In this document: positions 58,606-64,000 of the stretch, one piece after another
Layout of the letters: each line of letters starts with the position of its first letter
How positions within the stretch are numbered: position 1 is the stretch's first letter
From: Agromyces kandeliae
GTDB lineage: Bacteria; Actinomycetota; Actinomycetes; Actinomycetales; Microbacteriaceae
Assembly: GCF_009674665.1 (NCBI RefSeq)
Contig: NZ_WKJD01000010.1
Coordinates: 1-64,000 of the forward strand
Direction of reading: 5' to 3'
DNA length: 64,000 nucleotides
Translations under genes and position numbers: made by a program
The notes under the pieces: generated by a model
What the model was told of the DNA's origin: nothing
The model's input: only the letters and a program-made list of their open reading frames with translations
Database searches by the model: none

Positions 58606-58643
58606 AGCGGATGCCGCGGGCTTCCCATCCCGCGGCATCCGCT
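58606..58643. terminator. Bidirectional terminator with paired GGATGCC motifs
   Basis: AGCGGATGCCGCGGG (58606-58620) pairs perfectly with CCCGCGGCATCCGCT (58629-58643), loop CTTCCCAT. It separates the convergent HerA-like and malate synthase genes. Confidence 0.88.
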
Positions 58644-58669
58644 CGTCGTGCGCTGACGCGCGACCCGGC

Positions 58670-60361
58670 CTAGAGGAACCGGGCGTACGCCCCGACGGTG
58701 AGGAACGTCGGGAACTCGGGCTCGAGCGCGACCGACCGGAACACCGAGATGGCGTCGTCGAAGCGGTCGCCCTCGAAGCGGGGCAGGTCGGCCACTGCGG
58801 CCGCCATGATCCGCACGATCGACGTCTGGTCGATGCGCGTGCCCTCGGCGGTGACCGTGTTGTCGTGCAGCCACTGCCACACCTGCGAGCGCGAGATCTC
58901 CGCGGTCGCGGCGTCCTCCATCAGGTTGTCGATCGCCGCGGCGCCGGTCCCTCGGAGCCACGACTCGATGTACCGGATGCAGATCGAGATGTTGTCGTAC
59001 ACGCCGGCCTCGGTGACCTCGCCGCCGATCGACGGGATGTCGAGCAGCTCCGCCGCCGTGACCTGCACGTCCTCGCGGAGGCGGTCGACCTGGTTGGGCC
59101 GGTCGCCCAGCACCGCGTCGAACTCGGCGCGGGCGGTCGGGATGAGGTCGGGGTGCGCGACCCACGTGCCGTCGAAGCCGTCGCCCGCCTCGCGCCGCTT
59201 GTCGGCCGTGACCGCGGCGAGCGCGCGCTCGGTCACCTCGGGGTCGCGACGGTTCGGGATGAACGCGCTCATGCCGCCGATGGCGTGGGCGCCGCGCTGG
59301 TGGCAGGTCGACACGAGCAGCTCGGTGTAGGCCCGCATGAACGGCACGGTCATGGTGATCGACTTGCGGTCGGGCATGACCCAGCGGCGTCCGCGCGAGC
59401 GGAACGTCTTCACGATCGAGAAGATGTAGTCCCAGCGGCCGGCGTTGAGGCCGGCGCAGTGGACGCGGAGCTCGTAGAGGATCTCGTCCATCTGGAACGC
59501 GGCCTGGATCGTCTCGATCAGCACGGTCGCCCGGATCGTGCCGTGCGGGATGCCGACCTCCTCCTCGGCGAAGGTGAAGATGTCGTTCCAGAGCTTGGCC
59601 TCGCGGTGCGACTCGAGCTTCGGCAGGTAGAAGTACGGGCCGCGGCCGCCCTCGATGAGGGCCTTGGCGTTGTGGAAGAAGTAGAGCCCGAAGTCGACCA
59701 GGGAGCCGGAGGCGTGCATCGCGCGCCCCGAGCGGTCGTGGAACTTCAGGTGCTTCTCGACCAGGTGCCAGCCGCGCGGCCGGAACACGATGGTCGGCGT
59801 CTCGGTGGCCGTGACGCGGTACTCCTTGCCCTCGGGGCTCGTGTACTCCAGTTCGCCGCGCAGGAAGTCGAACAGCGAGAGCTGTCCTTCGACGACGTTC
59901 GCCCACGTGGGGCTCGTCGCGTCCTCGTGGTCGGCGAGCCACACCTTCGCACCGGAGTTCAGCGCGTTGATCGCCATCTTCCGGTCGGTCGGACCGGTGA
60001 TCTCGACGCGGCGGTCCTCGAGGCCGGGACCGGCGCCCGCGACGCGCCAGGTGCGGTCGTTCCGGATCCACTCGGTCTCGGGGAGGAACTTCGGGTCGCG
60101 GCCGTTCGCGGCGTCGACCCGAGTCTGCAGGCGGACGGCGAGCAGCTCGTGCCGAGTGTGCGCGAAGCGGTCGTGCAGCTTCGCGAGGAACGCGAGCGCG
60201 TCGGGCGTGAGGATCTCGTCGTAGCGCTCGCCGAGCGGTGCGGTGACCTCGAGGTGCGGCTGCACGGTCTGGAAGCTCCCCGTCGCCGGCTTCGGCTCGG
60301 GCGTGGACGTCTGCGTGCGCGCGGACGCCATGGCGTCCGGTCGCTCGATGGTGATGGTCAT
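58670..60361 (-). CDS. aceB: Malate synthase A
   Basis: 563-residue cytosolic enzyme that joins glyoxylate and acetyl-CoA to malate in the glyoxylate shunt. It has the malate synthase A signature around VLIETIQAAFQMDEILYELR and AGLNAGRWDYIFSIVKTF, the LNSGAKVWLADHEDATSP acetyl-CoA/substrate region and the conserved C-terminal region ISICIRYIESWLRGTGA. Length matches the A form (about 530-560) rather than the 720-residue G form. GGAGACG precedes the ATG. It starts 34 bases after aceA in the same operon, unlike the divergent aceA/aceB of Corynebacterium. Confidence 0.96.
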   Translation of the reverse strand: MTITIERPDAMASARTQTSTPEPKPATGSFQTVQPHLEVTAPLGERYDEILTPDALAFLAKLHDRFAHTRHELLAVRLQTRVDAANGRDPKFLPETEWIRNDRTWRVAGAGPGLEDRRVEITGPTDRKMAINALNSGAKVWLADHEDATSPTWANVVEGQLSLFDFLRGELEYTSPEGKEYRVTATETPTIVFRPRGWHLVEKHLKFHDRSGRAMHASGSLVDFGLYFFHNAKALIEGGRGPYFYLPKLESHREAKLWNDIFTFAEEEVGIPHGTIRATVLIETIQAAFQMDEILYELRVHCAGLNAGRWDYIFSIVKTFRSRGRRWVMPDRKSITMTVPFMRAYTELLVSTCHQRGAHAIGGMSAFIPNRRDPEVTERALAAVTADKRREAGDGFDGTWVAHPDLIPTARAEFDAVLGDRPNQVDRLREDVQVTAAELLDIPSIGGEVTEAGVYDNISICIRYIESWLRGTGAAAIDNLMEDAATAEISRSQVWQWLHDNTVTAEGTRIDQTSIVRIMAAAVADLPRFEGDRFDDAISVFRSVALEPEFPTFLTVGAYARFL

Positions 60362-60395
60362 GATCTCGTCTCCTTCGCGGGCGTGCGCCCGTCGA

Positions 60396-61721
60396 TCAGT
60401 GCTGGAACTGCTCTTCCTCGGTCGATCCGACGAGGGCGAGGGTCGCGCTGTTCGGGTTCAGCGCCGTGGCGATCTGGTCGAAGTAGCCGGTGCCGACCTC
60501 GCGCTGGTGGCGCGTGGCGGTGTAGCCGTCGGCCTCGGAGGCGAACTCGGCCTCCTGCAGCTCGACGTACGCGGACATGTGGCGCTCGTTGTAGTCCTTG
60601 GCGAGCGTGAACATGCCGTGGTTCAGGGAGTGGAAGCCCGCCAGGGTGATGAACTGGAACGCGTAGCCCATCGACGCGAGCTCACGCTGGAACTTCGCGA
60701 TCTGGTCGTCGTCGAGGTGGCGCTTCCAGTTGAAGCTCGGCGAGCAGTTGTACGAGAGGCGCTTGCCCGGGAACTTCGCGTGCACGGCCTCGGCGAAGCG
60801 TCGGGCGAGCTCCAGGTCGGGCTCGGCCGACTCGACCCACAGCAGGTCGGCGTACTCGGCGTAGGCGAGGCCGCGGGCGATGACGGGCTCGATGCCGTTC
60901 TGCACGTTGTAGAAGCCCTCGGCGGTGCGCTCGCCCGTGACGAACGGCTGGTCGCGCTCGTCGTGATCGCTCGTGAGCAGGGTCGCGGCGAGTGCATCGG
61001 TGCGGGCGATGATGATGGACGGCACGCCGGCGACGTCCGCCGCCATGCGCGCCGCGTTGATGGTGCGGATGTGCTGGCCGGTGGGGACCAGCACCTTGCC
61101 GCCCATGTGGCCGCACTTCTTCTCGCTGGCGAGCTGGTCCTCCCAGTGCACGCCGGCCGCGCCGGCCTCGATCATCTGGTGCATGAGCTCGTAGGCGTTG
61201 AGGGGCCCGCCGAAGCCGGCCTCGGCGTCGGCGACGATCGGCGCCATCCAGTCGCGGTCGTCCGTTCCCTGCTCGACCTGGCCCGCGCGCAGCAGCGCGT
61301 TGTTGATGCGGCGGACGACGGCCGGGACCGAGTTGGCCGGGTAGAGCGACTGGTCGGGGTAGGTCTGGCCGGAGAGGTTGGCGTCGGCCGCGACCTGCCA
61401 GCCGGAGAGGTAGATGGCCTTGAGCCCGGCGCGCACCTGCTGCACGGCCTGGTTGCCGGTGAGGGCGCCGAGCGCGGCCGACCACTCCGGGTCCTCCATC
61501 GGCTCGAAGGCGGTGCCGGTGTTCTTCCGGATGTTCTCCCACAGCTTCTCGGCGCCGCGGCGGGCGAGCGTGCGCTCCTCGCGGACCGGGCCGCGGAGGG
61601 CGATGACGTCCTCGGCGGTGTAGTCGCGCTTGACGCCCTCCCAGCGGGGGTCGGCGTCCCACTCGAGCTGGAGCTCGGCGGCGGTCTGCGTCTGGTCGCC
61701 GGGGCGGTTCTGGGTGCTCAT
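60396..61721 (-). CDS. aceA: Isocitrate lyase
   Basis: 441-residue glyoxylate-shunt enzyme that splits isocitrate into succinate and glyoxylate. The catalytic signature KKCGH is present (K201-H205, nucleophile C203), along with [15 protein letters not shown] and the [17 protein letters not shown] region. The C-terminal part matches ICL1-type enzymes. AAGGAG precedes the ATG. With aceB it lets the cell grow on acetate or fatty acids. The 210-base upstream region contains an inverted repeat TTCCGC-GTC-GCGGAA (61866-61880) that may be a regulator site. Confidence 0.97.
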   Translation of the reverse strand: MSTQNRPGDQTQTAAELQLEWDADPRWEGVKRDYTAEDVIALRGPVREERTLARRGAEKLWENIRKNTGTAFEPMEDPEWSAALGALTGNQAVQQVRAGLKAIYLSGWQVAADANLSGQTYPDQSLYPANSVPAVVRRINNALLRAGQVEQGTDDRDWMAPIVADAEAGFGGPLNAYELMHQMIEAGAAGVHWEDQLASEKKCGHMGGKVLVPTGQHIRTINAARMAADVAGVPSIIIARTDALAATLLTSDHDERDQPFVTGERTAEGFYNVQNGIEPVIARGLAYAEYADLLWVESAEPDLELARRFAEAVHAKFPGKRLSYNCSPSFNWKRHLDDDQIAKFQRELASMGYAFQFITLAGFHSLNHGMFTLAKDYNERHMSAYVELQEAEFASEADGYTATRHQREVGTGYFDQIATALNPNSATLALVGSTEEEQFQH

Positions 61722-61865
61722 CGTGGTGCTCCTTCGGTGCAGCGGTGCGGATGTCTCGTGGTCCGTCCGGCTCCTCCTGCGGTGCCGTCCGGGGGTCTGT
61801 GGAACCATGCTGCGCGCCGCGCAACGGGGTCGGACGACGAATCGGGGGGTGAACTTTCCCGGTTC

Positions 61866-61880
61866 TTCCGCGTCGCGGAA
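61866..61880. promoter_or_regulatory. Palindrome upstream of aceA
   Basis: TTCCGCGTCGCGGAA has perfect 6-base arms and lies 145 bases before aceA and 52 bases before the plus-strand membrane protein gene. The binding protein is unknown; glyoxylate genes in actinobacteria are controlled by RamB/GlxR-type regulators, but the site does not clearly match them. Confidence 0.45.
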
Positions 61881-61931
61881 CAACCGCGGGGCGGGCGGAT
61901 GCCTCGGCGCCGCCGGGGGCAGAATGAGGGC

Positions 61932-62327
61932 GTGACGCACGACGGCGGCACCACCGACGACGAGCGGCGCCTCGAGCGGCGACGGTCGCGGCTGGGCGTG
62001 CTCGGCATCGCGCTCTTCGTCGGCGGACCGGTGCTCGGCGCGGGGCTCGCGGTCGTCGGCGTGGTCGTCGGGCTCCGCGAGGATCCGCGCTGGGCGCTGC
62101 TGGCCGTCCTGGGCCTGGGCGTCGGCTTCGCGTCCACGTTCGCCGGCCTGCGCATGCTGACGCGCCTCGAACAGGCCCGGTCGGTCGGCACGTCGCCGAC
62201 CGGCGACGCACCGTTCGGCGAGCCGTCGGAGCCGACTGATCCGATGGCCGGCGACGTCCCGCGGCCGGGCGCCGGCCCCGACCAGCCCGACTCGGCCTCG
62301 CCCGGCCGGACGGGTCCCGAGCCGTAG
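61932..62327 (+). CDS. Small two-helix membrane protein
   Basis: 131-residue protein not recognised. A basic, acidic-tagged N-terminus ([20 protein letters not shown]) precedes two hydrophobic segments ([20 protein letters not shown] and [20 protein letters not shown]) and a disordered Pro/Gly/Asp-rich tail of about 45 residues. Both termini are probably cytosolic. GTG at 61932 has GAGGG only a few bases before it, so the start is uncertain. It is divergent from aceA. Its role is unknown. Confidence 0.6.
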   Translation: MTHDGGTTDDERRLERRRSRLGVLGIALFVGGPVLGAGLAVVGVVVGLREDPRWALLAVLGLGVGFASTFAGLRMLTRLEQARSVGTSPTGDAPFGEPSEPTDPMAGDVPRPGAGPDQPDSASPGRTGPEP

Positions 62328-62400
62328 GCCGCGACGAGCGCCCGGACGGGCGGTCGCGGTCCCCCTCCCTCGGTGTCCGACGACACGTGACCCGCGCCGC

Positions 62401-62505
62401 GTTTCGCCCGCATGACGGTTCAGCTCGCCCTGTTTCGCCCGCGTGACGATCACCCGGACGATCTGTCTGGTGCCGGCGTCCCGGGCGGAGTTTCGTCCGG
62501 TTATC
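62401..62505. promoter_or_regulatory. Three GlnR-box-like elements upstream of the polyamine-type ABC operon
   Basis: GTTTC-N6-ATGAC (62401-62416), GTTTC-N6-GTGAC (62432-62447) and the weaker GTTTC-N6-TTATC (62490-62505) read on the opposite strand as GTNAC-N6-GAAAC, the published half-box of the actinobacterial nitrogen regulator GlnR. The first two are 31 bases apart. This region (62328-62587) holds no gene. Confidence 0.55.
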
Positions 62506-62515
62506 CACGTGTCCA

Positions 62516-62544
62516 TTGCACACGCGTGCAACAGGGGTTTGAAT
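62516..62544 (+). promoter_or_regulatory. Promoter of the polyamine-type ABC operon
   Basis: TTGCAC (62516-62521) is spaced 17 bases from TTGAAT (62539-62544). TTGCAC-ACGC-GTGCAA at 62516-62531 is also an inverted repeat and could be an operator. GGAGG follows at 62573, about 10 bases before the GTG. Confidence 0.5.
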
Positions 62545-62587
62545 GGCCGGACGCGACGCGGCGTCAGTGAACCGGAGGTGCCAACAG

Positions 62588-63772
62588 GTGACGACAGCGA
62601 CCGAGGCGAGGACCGTCTCAGACCCTGACCAGCGCGATGCCGCAGCGGGCTCCGTCGAACTCCAGCAGGTCACCAAGCGCTACGGCGACGCGGTCGCCGT
62701 CGACGGCCTGTCGCTGTCGATCCAGCCGGGCGAGTTCATCTCGCTGCTCGGTCCGTCCGGCTGCGGCAAGACCACGACGCTGCGGATGATCGCCGGCTTC
62801 GAGCAGCCCGACGAGGGTGACATCCTCATATCCGGACGATCCGTCCTGGGTGCGCCGCCCTACCGCCGCGACGTGAACACCGTCTTCCAGGCGTACGCGC
62901 TCTTCCCGCACATGACGGTCGCCGAGAACGTCGCATACGGCCTCCAGCAGCGCCGCACGCCCAAGGCCGAGGTGCGCGAGCGGGTCGCCGAGGCCCTCGA
63001 CCTCGTGCAGATGCGCCGCTTCGCCGACCGCAAGCCGACCCAGCTCTCCGGCGGGCAGCAGCAGCGCGTGGCGCTCGCCCGCGCACTCGTCAACCGCCCG
63101 TCGGTGCTCCTCCTCGACGAGCCGCTCGGCGCACTCGACCGCCAGCTCCGCGAGGAGATGCAGCTCGAGCTCAAGCTGCTGCAGTCCCGACTCGGCATCA
63201 CGTTCGTGTTCGTCACGCACGACCAGGGCGAGGCGCTCTCGATGAGCGACCGCATCGCGATCATGCGCGACGGCCGCATCGAGCAGCTCGCCGACGCCGA
63301 CACGATCTACGCCCGGCCGACGTCGGCATACGTCGCCGCGTTCGTCGGCCAGCAGAACTTCTTCCGCGGGACCGCGGCCGAGGGCGGCTCGGCGGTCGAG
63401 TCCGAGCACGGCCTCGTGCGCGGCATCCGCTCGGCCCGCCTCGCCCCGCTCGCCGACGGCACGCCGGTGCAGGCGGCGGTGCGCCCCGAGTTCGTTCGCA
63501 TCGAGGCGGATGCCGCGGGCGGCGCCCCCACGACCGGGGCGAACCGCGTGCAGGGCACCCTGCTCGGCGTCTCCCACCTCGGCGAGACGATGCAGTACCT
63601 CGTCCGGCTCGGCGACGACCAGAGCCTCATCGCGCGTCGCCCCACGCCGGAGGCCCCCGACCTCGCGGTCGGGGCGGCGGTCTCGTGCACGTGGAGCGAC
63701 ACGAGCGTGCAGGTCTTCCCGTCCGACGACGCGGCCGCGGCCGGCGGCTACGTCGCTCCGCCCACGCACTGA
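62588..63772 (+). CDS. ABC transporter ATP-binding protein (PotA type)
   Basis: 394-residue ATPase of the spermidine/putrescine (PotA/CUT1) group. Walker [11 protein letters not shown]-loop [20 protein letters not shown], signature LSGGQQQR, Walker [13 protein letters not shown] and the H-loop VTHDQGEA are intact. The C-terminal TOBE-type domain ([27 protein letters not shown]) is the regulatory region. GTG at 62588 is preceded by GGAGG 10 bases upstream. It powers uptake of a polyamine, GABA or related compound with the binding protein that follows. The GlnR-like boxes upstream fit a nitrogen-source transporter. Confidence 0.92.
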   Translation: MTTATEARTVSDPDQRDAAAGSVELQQVTKRYGDAVAVDGLSLSIQPGEFISLLGPSGCGKTTTLRMIAGFEQPDEGDILISGRSVLGAPPYRRDVNTVFQAYALFPHMTVAENVAYGLQQRRTPKAEVRERVAEALDLVQMRRFADRKPTQLSGGQQQRVALARALVNRPSVLLLDEPLGALDRQLREEMQLELKLLQSRLGITFVFVTHDQGEALSMSDRIAIMRDGRIEQLADADTIYARPTSAYVAAFVGQQNFFRGTAAEGGSAVESEHGLVRGIRSARLAPLADGTPVQAAVRPEFVRIEADAAGGAPTTGANRVQGTLLGVSHLGETMQYLVRLGDDQSLIARRPTPEAPDLAVGAAVSCTWSDTSVQVFPSDDAAAAGGYVAPPTH

Positions 63773-63840
63773 CACCGCGCCGACCGAACCGCACCACGCA
63801 CCACCGAACCCAGCAATCCGCCCGACCCCCAAGGAGCGAC

Positions 63841-64000
63841 ATGGCCGAGAAGTCCACCCCGATCCGGATCCTCGCGAGCACCGAGCAGGTGCCGATCCTC
63901 CAGCGCGCGATCGACCGCCGCCGGTTCCTGAGCTTCGCCGCCGCCATGGGCGGCACGGCATTCCTCGCGGCCTGCTCGTCGCCCGGCGGCGGCACCTCGT
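63841..64000 (+). CDS. ABC transporter substrate-binding lipoprotein, N-terminal fragment
   Basis: Only the first 53 residues are in the window; the gene runs off the right edge. It has a long pre-signal region, then a twin-arginine-like motif DRRRFLSF followed by AAAMGGTAFLAAC, a lipobox with C45. This indicates a folded protein exported by Tat and anchored as a lipoprotein. Its place 68 bases after a PotA-type ATPase suggests a PotD/F-like polyamine-binding protein. AAGGAG precedes the ATG. Identity beyond the signal region cannot be judged. Confidence 0.7.
   Translation, partial: MAEKSTPIRILASTEQVPILQRAIDRRRFLSFAAAMGGTAFLAACSSPGGGTS

Noticed and set aside
62328-62587. A small gene between the membrane protein and the PotA-type ATPase
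   Set aside because: Frames are short and lack start signals; the segment instead contains GlnR-like boxes and a promoter.

Overview
This is a dense, very GC-rich bacterial chromosome segment. Codons end in G/C, many genes start with GTG, operons use 4-nt start/stop overlaps, and the gene families (LacI and ROK regulators with sugar ABC transporters, DUF3105/DUF305 pair, CWB2 repeats, actinobacterial EboA) point to an actinomycete. Microbacteriaceae (Agromyces or a close relative) is my best guess; that is inference, since no 16S rRNA gene is present. I see no tRNA, rRNA, CRISPR, IS element, integrase or phage structural gene. It reads as ordinary chromosome.

Layout. 0-9 kb: the start of an L-ribulose-5-phosphate 4-epimerase gene cut by the window edge, its likely LacI-type repressor with matching operators, an MFS permease, an aldo/keto reductase, an APC permease, a slipin, and the transsulfuration pair cystathionine beta-synthase / cystathionine gamma-synthase. 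9-14.5 kb: a sugar/H+ symporter, a DUF3105-DUF305 pair, a multidrug-type ABC exporter and a small secreted protein. 14.8-19.6 kb: an alpha-glucoside-type sugar importer (binding protein and two permeases, no ATPase) with a divergent LacI regulator and GGAACCGGTTCC-type operators. 19.7-21.7 kb: a protein made of seven exact 25-residue repeats, then ribosomal proteins L7/L12 and L10 with an L10-leader attenuator. 21.7-29 kb: a MarR-controlled drug exporter, a two-component system, and a MacB-like permease/ATPase pair. 29-35 kb: an alpha/beta hydrolase-LuxR fusion, a winged-helix-like protein, secreted DUF1254, DUF1294, and a secreted CWB2-LmbE deacetylase.

35-44.3 kb is the most interesting part: a tightly packed minus-strand operon that I read as an actinobacterial 'ebo' metabolite-traffic cluster (eboC, eboA, eboB, eboE, eboF homologues plus two TIM-barrel isomerases). 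It is headed by a myo-inositol-phosphate-synthase-type cyclase in place of the usual dehydroquinate-synthase-like EboD, and a trans-prenyl diphosphate synthase gene lies just upstream. 44.3-50.9 kb carries a ribose/inositol-type ABC importer, a Gfo/Idh/MocA oxidoreductase and a ROK regulator. 50.9-58.6 kb holds a YqaJ-type nuclease, a quinone-oxidoreductase-like enzyme, an ArsR-like/MFS divergent pair, a photolyase, a GNAT acetyltransferase and a HerA-like ATPase. 58.7-61.7 kb is the glyoxylate shunt (aceA-aceB). The window ends in a polyamine-type ABC transporter operon preceded by GlnR-box-like repeats.

Across the window the heptamer GGATGCC/GGCATCC recurs far more often than composition seems to predict, in several reading frames and in non-coding DNA. 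It or its close variants form the stems of several intergenic terminator hairpins, much as uptake signal sequences do in Haemophilus.
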